A stretch of DNA of 64,000 nt from NCBI GenBank assembly GCA_963920635.1, contig OY987303.1, positions 44,391,223 through 44,455,222 on the forward strand. The letters run 5' to 3'. The notes below the pieces were generated by a model that was not told the origin of the DNA, searched no databases, and was given only the letters and a program-made list of their open reading frames with translations. The stretch's first letter is position 1. Each line of letters starts with the position of its first letter. Both the position numbers and the translations under genes were made by a program. Origin of the DNA: Pseudeuparius sepicola. Lineage: Eukaryota > Arthropoda > Insecta > Coleoptera > Anthribidae. Below are positions 33,443-44,686 of the stretch, in pieces.

Positions 33443-34099
33443 GGTAGATACCTAATTTAAACTAAGTACTTAATGATACTTTCTGGTGTTATTATATTAG
33501 GTAAGCCAATTTTAGTATGTTAAGTAAGTTTCGTAGTATGACTTTTTGTTTTGAATAAATAATTCTGGAGTCTAACGAATAAAAGCGTATCTGTCAATAT
33601 TCCGTCCTATCTGCAAGCGACAGTGCGATGGACAAAAGAACAAAGAAAGTTTCAGTCCTGCAACATTATGAAAGATGAAAATGACTCTTTCTATTATTCC
33701 CTATACTGCCGTGCTAAGCTGAAGCATTCTAACTGAATAAAAATATTTTTGAGATATTTACGTTTAACTTTTTCTCTTACATTTTGTTTAAATTATCCAA
33801 AATTTTAGGTAGAGTATGTTAATCGGCAAACAATTGTATCACCATTTTAATTAGCTAATTAACTTAAGCAGATATTAGAATTTTGAAAGAGAGGACAACT
33901 TTCTTTAGCAAACTTTAAATAAATTTGTATCAGCTACAGATAGGACAATGACGAGCTTTACATGTTTATATAATTATTATTTATTCAACAGAAACTCGCA
34001 TTACCCTTACGCAAGCCACTGGCGCTTTAAAAATTCCTGCATTACTTATTTTAATAGCAAAAAAGTTGTTAACAACAAAACTTCCTTCTTTTGCTTAAT
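33443..34099. other. Intron 1, nothing recognised
   Basis: AT-rich sequence without recognisable genes or long repeats. Confidence 0.4.
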
Positions 34100-34930
34100 T
34101 CTACACATCAAAACTTTGTTTTTTTGCACTCGACGCGTGTTTCGCTAACCATGTTAGCATCATCAGGAGATGATTAAGTCTAATCTACTTATTCCTAACC
34201 TATTATATTTATGTCTACTATATTATTCTTAAGTTTCTACCTGTCAGTTTATTAGCATGTATAAGGGCCTGTAGGGGATTGGTCCCTTATCTTTATTTAA
34301 ACTAAATTTACATTTTGAAATTTCCAGACTTGCATAAGCGTCTAATAATCAGGAGATACTTAAGTCATTTTAAATTTTCTCTTGTTATTCTATGATTATT
34401 TTCAAAAGCATGTTCAGCAATGCTATGTTTTTCCAATCGGCCATATTTTAAATGTCCCATATGTTCGTTAAATCTAGTTTTTATGGAACGTCTACTTTGT
34501 ACAACACACTTTTGATTACAATCTGAACAGCTAACTTCATATTATATTCCACTTTTTTCTAAGACTAATTTTTTCCTTGGGGTTACCTAGTAGCGTTGAC
34601 TGACGTATTAATAAAGACTGCTCACGGCTGTCATGTTTGACCGTTCTCTGGCTCACCAGGCGCTTCCCGGAGACAAAATACAATGCAAAATACATTGTTG
34701 ACCATAGGCGCCACCTACTTTTCAGAATATGAAGCTAAAGCCGTAAGAAGTCTTATTAATACGTCAGTCAACGCTAGTAGGTTTTTAATATTATCTGAAG
34801 ATTTACATACTAATTTTAGTCCAGCATGATTAAAGACTTTTTCTAGACCTTTCGTGAACCACGGATTGTAAGGAATATAAACATATTTAGTATTATCTGG
34901 TTCTTTCCTAAACTTAGCGGAAACTAGAAG
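34100..34930 (-). pseudogene. Penelope-like element, GIY-YIG endonuclease end, split by a MITE
   Basis: The minus strand reads a C-terminal Penelope-like protein. KYVYIPYNPWFTKGLEKVF (about 34900-34840) is typical of the linker after the reverse transcriptase. After the MITE come YEVSCSDCNQKCVVQSRRS and KTRFNEHMGHLKYG, which follow the GIY-YIG endonuclease pattern (xYxIxCxDC..YxGQTxRxxxxRxxEH). One in-frame stop replaces a codon in the GIY motif. Downstream, CGACGCGTGTTTCGC followed by GCATCATCAGGAG (about 34132-34171) is a hallmark of Penelope-like terminal repeats. The 5' reverse transcriptase is missing. Non-functional copy. Confidence 0.8.
34594..34773. mobile_element. 180-bp MITE inside the Penelope-like fragment
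   Basis: Inverted ends CGTTGACTGACGTATTAAT and its complement, flanked by CTAGTAG at 34587-34593 and 34774-34780. Removing one flank and the element rejoins the Penelope-like reading frame across the site, which confirms the 7-bp (possibly 8-bp) duplication. This length of duplication suggests a hAT-like mover. Confidence 0.85.
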
Positions 34931-35575
34931 TTTTTCTTATATTTGTGTTTATTAATTAACTTTATTACCATGTTTGTGTCATAACTATTGACCTAGGCTA
35001 TGTTCTTTATCCTAGATTTTCTGTATTATAATTTTTCTGAATTAAGAGGGTAATTTACTAATCTGTGTGTTAAAATTTTTTATGTTGGTTGCAGTGGAAA
35101 GAATCGTACGATTATTTTCACTGCAACCAAAAATACTTGAATTTACAGCAGAATCACAGGCAGCTTTCACAACTTGCTATACAAATTTGAAGGTTATGTA
35201 CCTACTTATAGCAAATAAATAACAGGAGATTAATAAGCAATTTGGTCCTATTTCGCGGACTGTTCACACGCCAAGTAAGTATTCCTAAACTGATTAGTCC
35301 AATCTGCCAGATAGGACTTTTTGCTTTGTAATCGCATTTAAGAATACTTATGTGTACACAAATAAATGTCCAATGTGTGCAGTTATGACAAAATTAGGTA
35401 TGGAATATTAGTTAGGACAAAATATCTTAGTATATAGTATGATTTTATAGATAGGGCAAAACAAATACACGTAATTGGCAGTTAATAAAATAAGGTAGGA
35501 CGATTTTGCTTAGTGAATTGGTTAAATGCATTTAGGACAAAATATCAAATTTTGTGAGTTAGGATGCTTCAGCTT
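34931..35575. other. Intron 1, small foldback only
   Basis: GGTTGCAGTGGAAAGAATCG near 35090 pairs with CGATTATTTTCACTGCAACC, a short imperfect hairpin. Nothing else was recognised. Confidence 0.5.
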
Positions 35576-36238
35576 AGCTCGGCAGTATAGCTCCGCCCCT
35601 GATAGACCGATTTTCCTGGCAGTAGTCTTAAAATGTAGAGAAAGGTCCATTTTATATAAATTTGGTGCTGGTTGCATCATGCCGACATTATTTTCTTCAA
35701 AAAGAATTAGCCCAAACAAAGTGCTAAATTTGAACATAGCCGCCATGTTGAATTTTAAAAAATCGGCTAATGTGAAGTTTTTTGTCAACAGCTTATTCTT
35801 TTCCACAAGCAACGATGCCTCGTTTTTTTAAATCGGTTAGTAAATAACGAAAATATTGAAAAAAGAATGGAGGCATTTTCAATTCTACAAAAAAACATTG
35901 ATGAAAATCGCACTTCCTATTATTGCGTATAGCTCCGCCCCCTATAGACCGATTTTCTTCGCAGAGGTCTCAAAATGTACAGGAAGGACCATTTTACTCA
36001 CTTTTTGCATTGGTTGCCGACATTTTTTCTTCAAAAAGAATTAGCCCAAACAAAGGGCTAAGTTTAAACATCACCGCCATGTTGGATGGATTTTAAAAAA
36101 TCAGCAATTTTGAAGCTATCTGTTAATAGCTTATTTTTTTTCTGCAAACAACGATGCCTGCTTTTTCAAAAACGGGTGATAAACAAAAAAATTATGATTA
36201 AAACAAAAAAGTCCAAAATTTTTCGGCCCGCCTGGTAT
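35576..36238. mobile_element. DNA-transposon-like repeat, copy B (inverted relative to copy A)
   Basis: Matches 32711-33442 in reverse: AAAAAGAATTAGCCCAAAC, GCCGCCATGTTG and TATAGCTCCGCCCC each occur in two tandem copies. The right end is GGCCCGCCTGGTATA. Copies A and B face each other across about 2 kb and could pair in the host transcript. Confidence 0.75.
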
Positions 36239-36362
36239 AATATCTAATTCATAATCATATACTTTGTAAAAATATTCATTGAAAGAGGTTTATTATGTTT
36301 ATTGAAAATGTTGTACGTTTAAATCACAGTAAGTCGCAAAACCTTGTTATGAATTATTTCCA

Positions 36363-36504
36363 GTTTGTTCAGCGAATGTTCGGCCCTACGTCACAACTCC
36401 CGTCCTTGTCTTACTCGTGAATATACTATGGATATCGGTCTTATATTCACGAGTCAGATAAGAACGGGAGTTGTGACGTAGGGCCGAACATTCGCTGAAC
36501 AAAC
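36363..36504. repeat. Near-perfect 62-bp-arm palindrome
   Basis: Arms 36363-36425 and 36443-36504 are almost exact reverse complements (GTTTGTTCAGCGAATG at the ends, CACAACTCCCGT inside) around an 18-bp loop. A snap-back MITE; no coding capacity. Confidence 0.9.
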
Positions 36505-36689
36505 TACTGTATATTAGCTTTGTTTGTCCCAAATCAGTACGAGGAACAATTACAGGATGAAGAGACCACACTAGAGAATCTTAGAAATTAAATTCACTAT
36601 GCTAAAGAAAACGTACTAACATTCACAATAAAATATTCCACAAGTTTGAGGAGAGTAAGATAAAATTTACATAACTTATTGTACCTATA

Positions 36690-37310
36690 CAAATATGTAC
36701 TACCCATGTATGTTTCCTGACTTACATAACTGATAGTAGTTGTCATACATACAGTATAGAGGTGAAAATTTTAGAATATTTGTCCTTGGTGTCGGTAAAT
36801 AAATCACATCATTGGTGTGTACTTGAGATCGCGGTATATGAAATTGGAGTTGAGAAAGAAGCTCATTGCAGTCAATCCGATTATTCAAAATGCATTCTAG
36901 AAATTTAGTACTGTTGTCAATTTCAATTTGCCTATCTCTCAAGCTGAGCTGAAAATAACCCTAGAAGAATGTGATTTGGAAAACCGATGCAAGGGTAAAA
37001 GGTACTTCAGAAAATGTCTCTGGACTTGCTCAATTTTATTTATGAGCATATGGTAGCATGGCTGCCATACCACACAAGCATATTCAAGCTTTGATCGGAC
37101 CAAGGATTCAAAGAGTATCTTGATAGTGCTAGTATCAGTGAAAGAGCGGCATGTACGAATAACAAAACCAAACTTTTTGTTTGCCGCAGCTACAGTGGTG
37201 CTAAGGTGAGCTTAGAATCGAAATAGATGCCAAGGTCTTTGATCTCAGCAGTTCTGGGCAGCTGTTGTCCATTGATATTGTAATCAAACTCAGTTGTAGT
37301 CGTCTTACTT
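36690..37310 (-). pseudogene. CR1/Jockey-like LINE, 3' end of reverse transcriptase ORF
   Basis: The minus strand reads IKDLGIYFDSKL (about 37240), VRSKLEYACVVWQP (about 37080), INKIEQVQRHFLKYL and then an 80-codon open block (36700-36942) with LNNRIDCNELLSQLQFHIP. This is the C-terminal tail of CR1/Jockey-type reverse transcriptases. A frameshift near 36945 separates the blocks. The catalytic core and everything upstream are missing. Confidence 0.8.
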
Positions 37311-37639
37311 GTATAGGACTAGGGTTGTCCCGCTTGAAAATTTCAAATTGCTTCACAATAATTTTCGGTACTTAAAACTAAGCAAGTTCACACAGAGTTC
37401 TTCGCTGGCATACCAAGAAAACACATTGAACGAGTGCATCTTCAACGACAAGGTAAGACAGTGGAGGAGGTGTAGGACCATGAGAAGGAGCTGAACAGCC
37501 TCAACTGCAGCAGACAAGACGACGCTCGCCTCACCTACTACATAATCAGGAACTACAGGGGCCGCTAAAAATTGCACCTAAAGTGAGTCCATTCCATAAA
37601 CTGTAAGAGAGTTCGAAATTGTTTATACTTTTTAAAATG

Positions 37640-37960
37640 TCTGAAAACTGAAAACGAAAAAGAAACTAAACTCAAAACCTTTTCGGCTCAAACAGGGCAA
37701 TTTAGAAACTAAACTATCTTTATTCAACAATTTTTCCACAAAACTTGAATTTGGTATCAATGACAATTTTGCACTAATTTTTGCAGAAACAACAACTCGA
37801 CTGTCAGTGGTGGAAACTTTATTGCATGAATTTGAAACTGTCCAGTTACAAACTGCATACATTTCTTCCGAGATTTCTTCAGATGCAGCTGAAAAACTTG
37901 TTCATGGTTCGAAACGAAAACAAATATTATGAGTTAATTTCAGATGCCAAGCCAATGGGC
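37640..37960 (+). pseudogene. Possible BEL/Pao-type Gag fragment
   Basis: One plus-strand frame stays open for about 90 codons (37670-37941) without an obvious ATG. It contains LSLFNNFSTKLEFGIND, RLSVVETLLHEFETVQLQT and a short SSEISSDAAEKL segment. The RLxxxExxxxEFxxVQ helix resembles the conserved N-terminal Gag block of BEL/Pao elements. A stop follows at KRKQIL. Family assignment is tentative. Confidence 0.45.
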
Positions 37961-38490
37961 CTTTTTCACTAGTTTAAAGTTATTTACTTTCATGTTGTAA
38001 AGTCCGATCTTTCATTACAGTATTTACCACATAATTTTTTATTGGACAAGTTGTAACCAAATTTAAACATAACAGCACATTTTGGATCAATGGGAGTGCA
38101 TCCCGATTTTCCCTGCTGTCGTAAATTATGATTGACATTTCCAATATTAAAGCCAACTGTTTGTCATCCATTCAAAAATTGAAATATTATTAATAAATAT
38201 TTTTAAATAGGTAAGTATTTTTAAAATAATCTTACGATTTTTAAGGCTTTAAATCAGGATGATCGATGGAACAACAAGGAACAAGATCAGCAATGCCAAA
38301 ACTTTTTTTTAAAAGAAATGGAAATGCAAAATGGAAAATTTATTTTTAAGTTAAAAAATAACTTCAAATTTCTTATATTATGCAGTCTCAAAAAAAAAAA
38401 GACAAATGAAAGGCAGCAAAATCTCAATTCAGTTGGCTATATTGAACAATCTACACCAGATCACATCAAATTTTCTAATTTTAAGGGTGG
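37961..38490. other. Intron 1, nothing recognised
   Basis: AT-rich sequence; the two 63-codon frames show no domain. Confidence 0.4.
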
Positions 38491-38723
38491 TAATGGGTGG
38501 TATGAATAAAAACGAAGTACTTGCTACTACTACAAGTATTAGTATCTTCTACCTAGTATTTACTTTGAAACGAAGTAGATACTACATTTCCGTAGTTCTC
38601 TGACAGGTGAAGTAAATACTACGGAAATGTAGTATCTACTTCGTTTTAAAGTAAACACTAGGTAGAAGATACTAATACTTGTAGTAGTAGCAAGTACTTC
38701 GTTTTTATTCATACCACCCATTA
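38491..38723. repeat. Palindromic MITE with ~105-bp arms
   Basis: Arms 38491-38597 and 38615-38723 are near-exact reverse complements, starting TAATGGGTGGTATGAAT and containing ACTTGCTACTACTACAAG, with an 18-bp loop. The frames at 38318-38603 run into the left arm and are artefacts. Confidence 0.9.
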
Positions 38724-39961
38724 TAACCAAAATGTAGGGTACTTATATTGATCATTTTAAACAATATTAAACTAGGTTATGATTGTTGCAAAACTTCAGT
38801 CCTTTAAAATTATTAATTACGATACATTTCCGATAATATTCTTTCACATTTTAAATGGAGGATTATAATAATGAAAACGTAGGATACTCTTGTTTCCGAC
38901 TTAAACAATAATAAACCAGATTGATTATATTAAATTGCAACAGTTACCTTGCGTCATCATGCACAGTGCAGTTAATTAAAGTAAGGTAAAATAATTTAGG
39001 TATGAGCAGTGAGCACCCTCGCTGGCAAAACTATGATTTGATAATAATTTATATTATAATTTTATCCCTAGTTATGTTGATAATAAAGAAAGTTTAAGCT
39101 ATTTCAACATATAGTATAAAAGGCTTATGTGTAATATGACAATCTCAGTAGTGGTTGAATTGCACAGCGTGGTCGTTGACTGGTCGAACCAATAACCCAC
39201 GTAGACGTCGAAATCTAATCGATAGGCCTCACAGACCCCTTTTCATAGTAACCTCAACAGACTTGACAGCTGCTTGACACTCCAAAAAAAAACTGATATC
39301 AAACACAGCTCAGCATCCAAAGGCGACAAATATTTAATATAACAATTCGAGACGAGTAATTAGGGAAAAAAGGAGGACCTGAGATGGAAAATGACCTTTA
39401 CGAAAAAGCCTCTCCTTAACTTCTGTATTTTTTAAACCACCGATTTCCAAAATTTCCTTGTTATAATGAATTTAATGCTTAATTTAATTTAATGCACATT
39501 GTTAAGTTGCACTACTGAACTACTGAACACTATTTAGAACCTAGGAAACCAATCACAGAGAGACAGCACATGACTGGCATATCAAACGAGAGCACCAATG
39601 ATAATTGAGCACCTGATTTGGGCGGGAAAAGAGGAAGTGTTCCTTTTCTTACCTAATAAACGTAACATTGCCGTAAATATCAGCACTCAGTAATATCATA
39701 AAATATTCTGATAGCAAGAAAATTACCTCTCAACTAAAAGAATTTAAATAGCTCAAACTTACTGAAACCATTTTTAAATTCAAACCTCAGACATCCATCG
39801 GTACTCGGACCAATCAGAATAAATCCAGAACTTTGGCAGGAACAGAAATCTGCAGCGGCGCATTGATAAATACACGGTAAAACAACTGTCGATAAAGACC
39901 GAAAATGGCATAATAATAAAATTTTACTATTTGGATACAATCAAAGAAATATGAGACAATA
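38724..39961. other. Intron 1, nothing recognised
   Basis: No gene is supported. A 68-codon minus-strand frame at 39734-39940 contains ATGGTTTCA followed by GTAAGT, so an unannotated short exon cannot be excluded, but no homology is seen. Confidence 0.35.
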
Positions 39962-41339
39962 ACAAAGGATCCCACACACTTTCTTAGTAAAATCCGGCTC
40001 CCGTTAATTTTGCTAATTTTTTTATGTTATTCTACACATCATTCAGATCAAGTTCCCATGGGCATAAAGTCCTAGGACCCCAAAGTTCAGAGATACAGGG
40101 TGTTCAAGAAATATTCAGACCCCCCTTAACTTTCTTATTTTTGACCAGAAAAAAGTGTTTTATATGAAAGTTGTATAAAATTTTCTCTACTTTCCAACGC
40201 CGTTTTCAGAAAGAAAATCGAACGTCGTGTTTTCAAGGTAGAGACCTAAATTTGTTTTTTTTTAATGGAACACCCTGTATGTTACCGTATGGCTATACTC
40301 AAATTATTTTAAGAAGTCCTTACTGGGACTGTCAATTGGTAATTTCGATATCCTAAGTTGGCATCAATGCAGCAAAAAATGCAACCGGGTCATAAGTTGA
40401 GGTCAGTAACGAGCCCATTTGCACTAATAATACGAAAAGTAACAAGAACAACTCAGATGACGGTAAAACTCACAAAACGTAGAAAATCCGCGAATATTTT
40501 CATTACCGAATGTTTGAACCAGTTTGAACGATCTGGAAAACCTTCACTGTCACTTTGACACACCGAATCTAAATTTGCCTGAGTCCGCCCCTAGATGCTG
40601 CCAAAAGCAGCTGATTATTACAAAATACCAAAACGAAAGTGTTTCCATGACGTTTGAAATTATTATTAAAATGAGTTGTAGTCATAGTTATTTTTATTTG
40701 TAGCGGCATAATCGTGATTGCAATAGGGTTTTTATTTTATTATGCTCTTTTTTTCGTATCACTTGGGTAACTTTTCACATCATAAATCAACGAGTGACGT
40801 CATTAACTGGTTGAGACACATATACCAATGTTATACCCATGCTTAACAAAAAATTCCTAGGGATTTTGTGGAGAATGTCATCTGACAAAATCGGGACTTC
40901 TTACAGTAATCGGGGTATAAAATACCGATCTTTGAAGGTTTGTCCAAGGTGCTCACGAAATATTGGAGACCCCTTAACTTTCTTATTTTTGACCAGAGAA
41001 AAAAGTGTCTTATATTTATGTAAGTTGTGTGTGTTCCATTAAAATAAAAAGGTTAGGTCTCTACCTTGAAAAGGCGACGTTCGATTTTCTTTCTGAAAAC
41101 GGCGTTGGAAAGTAGAGAAAATTTTCTACAACTTTCATATAAAACTTTTTTCTCTGGTCAAAAATAAGAAAGTTAAGGGGGGTCTCCAATATTTCGTGAA
41201 CACCCTGTATCTCTGAACTTTGGGGTCCTAGGACTTTATGCCCATGGGGACTTGATCTGAATGATTTGTAGAATAACATATAAAAAAATTAGCAAAATTA
41301 ACGGGAGCCGGATTTTACTAAGTGTGCGGGGTCCTTTGC
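39962..41339. repeat. Large foldback, ~290-bp arms, enclosing the 630-bp element
   Basis: The left arm (39962-40260) and right arm (41051-41339) are reverse complements over nearly their whole length (outer ACAAAGGATCC against GGGTCCTTTG; inner GTAGAGAC). Each arm contains one ACAGGGTGTTC or its complement. A further direct partial copy of the arm lies at about 40945-41050. The enclosed 40303-40919 is copy 2 of the dispersed element. Confidence 0.85.
40303..40919 (+). mobile_element. ~620-bp dispersed element, copy 2
   Basis: Same orientation and content as 26905-27539, including TTAAGAAGTCCTTACTGGG at the start and GGGACTTCTTACAGTAATC at the end. Small internal deletions distinguish the two. 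Confidence 0.75.
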
Positions 41340-42828
41340 GACTGAGTTAAAAAAAAATTAAGTAAAACTATAGGTACTTTTCATAGATTATTATTATCAA
41401 GATGAAATTAGATAATTTACTAAAGACTGTTGCTTCTCTATGGATTTGAACCGAGAAAAGAAATACTACCAAGATATTCTCTGGAAAATTTAAAAATCAA
41501 TAATTAATTATTTTGATTTTTAAAAAACTCAAAACAAATTAACCTGTGAAAACGGACATAATCTAAAAACGCTCTTTAATTGTACACTAGGAGTGACATT
41601 TCTTAGTTACTCTTAGTGTAGTTACGAGGGATCAACGTTACTTAATCTTTTAAATGATTTCCCTTCCTATCAGGGTTTCAAGACAAACTTTTTGTAATCG
41701 AATTAATAAAGTTATTTTAGCTAGGACAACTTAGACTACTGGACTTCTTACATGCTAAAAATATCCTATCAACAAGCTGGGTTTCGATTTATTCTTTTAC
41801 AGAAAAGTTAGTCCAAATTTCATATATTTTTCTGGAAATTTCAACATCGTGTCTCTCAAAAAGGGAAACCCTATTTGTTTATATAAACTCTTTTCTTCAA
41901 ATTGACCCAGGACTTCCCTTGAAATTTTGCCACTTACTTTATTAACACCCTGTATACCTACCCATGTTTATAAGAACTTCTTTATATTGGAGAGAACGCG
42001 CTTTGCCCTACTACGCATCATGATTTTCGTCTACAACAAAACGGCCAATTTTGCGGACACTTTTGTCATATTACCGGCTGGTGCGGAGTTCTCACCCATT
42101 TTTATTTGGAGTTTTTGAAGTGATTTCATTTGATTTTAGCGATATGTCGTATTCTGTGAAAGACTGTAAGAATTTTACAAGAGAAAGACATGAGGGAATA
42201 TATTTTTTCCAGTAAGGATTTTCCAATAGGTTTGTTTACTTTTTTCAGTTCTCAGTGCCGTACCTTTCTGTATCAATTACATTTATTACTAGATAGATTA
42301 GGTGGATTAAAATTTAAGGTTTTTATTAATATACGTACATAAACTGGGCAAAGTCAAAATGGCGCGAAACAAAATTAGTCAGTTCGCGCAGCTTGATGGT
42401 CATTCTCCCCACCTCTATATTTCTGGTTTATATCCTAGTTAGGAAATAATAGTAGTTATTTCTAACAATATCCGGTTTTTGTGTTCTAACTTCAATGTTT
42501 ATTTTTACTAACATTTACTAAGGTGGTGGTACCAATTATCGACACCATAAAGCCAAGTGTCAACTTCACAATGCCGCCACAAATTTTTAGAATGAATTAA
42601 CATTATTATCAATTTCAATATGTTTTACTCTTTTATTAAACTTTTATTTTGCAATTTATGTTTGCTCTAGGTTTTTCAGTTTTGAAGCAATTATATTAAA
42701 TTTCTGAAATATACCTGCTGACCATATTATCGACAGGTATCAAAGCAAGAAGTACCTAATATTGACACCAACTGGACTAATTATCGACACAAGTAAAAAA
42801 AATGGTTTTTGATAACTTTAATATACAC
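41340..42828. other. Intron 1, no gene recognised
   Basis: ACACCCTGTATA occurs at about 41945. TATCGACAC-type motifs recur at about 42536-42792 and again at 51530-51690, suggesting a shared diverged repeat. No coding evidence. Confidence 0.4.
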
Positions 42829-43272
42829 TGGCGTGCATAGAAATCGGCCCACCGTTAAACTTTTGACTATTGACTACATATAGTTTTTAGACATTATTCA
42901 TCAGATCAAAAAATATGCTAAATTCCAAAATTTATTCCAACAATATCACGATTTTGTCAAAAATTGCCTTTTTTCGCCGATCTGCAGCGATGTCATTTCG
43001 GCTTGGGGCTCTGAGGCCGGCATCGTTTAAGCTTCCCAAATCTTTCGGTCAGGTTCAGATGCTTTCGGCGCCCCCAAAAATTTAGATATATACGAAAAAA
43101 CACGCAATTTCCAAGAATGGTTCCGGAGGCTTCTAGGATGAATTTTTTTCGAAGCTTCCCCAGGTATAAGGTTTTTCCAACTTTCAAACCTTGACTGACC
43201 GAGGTTGGAATTTTTATATAAAAGCATGTAAAAGTTTAACGGTGGGCAGATTTTTATGAACACAAGTTTATA
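42829..43272. mobile_element. Tc1/mariner-like non-autonomous element
   Basis: The left end CACTGGCGTGCATAGAAATC follows a TA. The right end, reversed, reads AACTTGTGTTCATAAAAATC and precedes a TA. Both then share GGCCCACCGTTAAACTTTT or GCCCACCGTTAAACTTTT. The CACTGGCGTGCA type of terminus and TA flanks are characteristic of Tc1-like elements. Transposase is absent; the 64- and 78-codon minus frames inside show no DDE motif. Confidence 0.75.
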
Positions 43273-44461
43273 TGTCTTACAGTAGTCACAGTATAGTTAA
43301 AAGTATTGGGATCATAAACTACATAGAAACATCCCCTGTGTAGCGTATTTTAAACACACTACCTCTAATAGTCCGGGAGGCAGCGACACTTTTGATGTAG
43401 TTATTCCTACAAAGCTGATTTTTTCTCATTTTGTAGCTTTGACATGGGAAGTAAACGGAACTGCAGTCTACCGTGCCAATATGGGGGCAAACATTAATAA
43501 CAATTTTTTAAACCTGTAAATAAATAGGACGGTAATGACTTATTCCTATAAGCATAATACTTTTTTAGACTTGTTAATGATACCTAAAAATGCAATATAA
43601 TGATAGTCTACCGCGCCTGAGGGGAGGCCATCATAGGTCTACCACCCACGCAAGATGTTCAGAAATAATTTTTTTTTTACTTATTTCTACAAGGCTGAAA
43701 TTTTTTTCTCAAATAAATAGTTCATAAGAGAACTAAAAAAATTAGTCTACCGATCATATAAGGGGGCAAAGCGTTGATAGACGCAATGGAATTCACGATC
43801 TCCCGAGCACAGTCGCCGCGCCGATCTGCTCTAATATTGCATACCGGGATTAAATTAATATCTACCAAGATATCTACAAAGCTGCTTTCTTATCTATATC
43901 CATTTTACAATAACTGTTGTCAGTGGCGTAACCAGAATGTATGGTTGGGGGGGGGGGGGCTAATTATTTAAAAAATCTATTCGGTAATATTTACGGCAAA
44001 AATTTTGTTTCAAAATAAATTTTATTTAGAAATAAATACCACGCGGCAGATCTTTGGGGGGGAGGGGCCAAAGCCCCCAAAGCCCCCCCCCTGGTTACGC
44101 CTCTGACTGTTGTCAACTAAACGTGTTCTACCTTCGATAAAACGTGGCTAAAGCTTCGGTAGACGTGGGTTAAACTTTTGCGCGGAAATTTGCAAAAACC
44201 GTAACAAGCAATACAATTCCTAATTTAAATGTTAATGATACTTTTTGGAGCTTACACCATTATTAAAAAGTATGACATAGTAATAACGAAAGTCGCTAGC
44301 GAGCGAGTTTTTTACTAGTATAATATTAATATAATGAAAGTTAAAAATACATTCTTTTAAATAACTTAAATTTTGTTTATTTTTAAGGTTGAATAATTTA
44401 TTTGGATTGAATATAATTGAGTATAAAGTATAAAAAATAAATATATTATATGCAATATTTT

Positions 44462-44686
44462 TTATTGTTCATTATCACTGGCATTTAATTCCTCATCGCC
44501 TTCCTCATCGTCATCTGCAAATAGCAATAAATCATTAAATATATTATATCTAGAGGGTATTTCAAAATTCAGTACAAAGATTTTAAGGGCGTATTTTTCA
44601 GGCAAAAATAGGACTTTTTTTCTTATAAACATGTGTCCTAAAATGCAGCCCCTCCGAGCTACAGCCATCGTAAGTTGCGCGAACAA
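44462..44686 (-). pseudogene. Possible transposase C-terminal fragment with acidic tail, left arm
   Basis: A 74-codon minus-strand frame ends in an acidic tail, ADDDEEGDEELNASDNEQ, with TAA at 44462-44464. The same tail is encoded on the plus strand of the opposite arm at about 45053-45107, next to a TATTTGCAG acceptor-like sequence. Two copies of one coding tail inside the palindrome suggest the arms derive from a DNA transposon's 3' end. The family is not recognised and there is no catalytic motif. Confidence 0.4.

Noticed and set aside
39690..39940. Minus-strand ADIY reading and an ATGGTTTCA|GTAAGT site considered as the first p62 exon
   Set aside because: The true exon 1 at 61251-61407 matches the family along its length and fits in phase.
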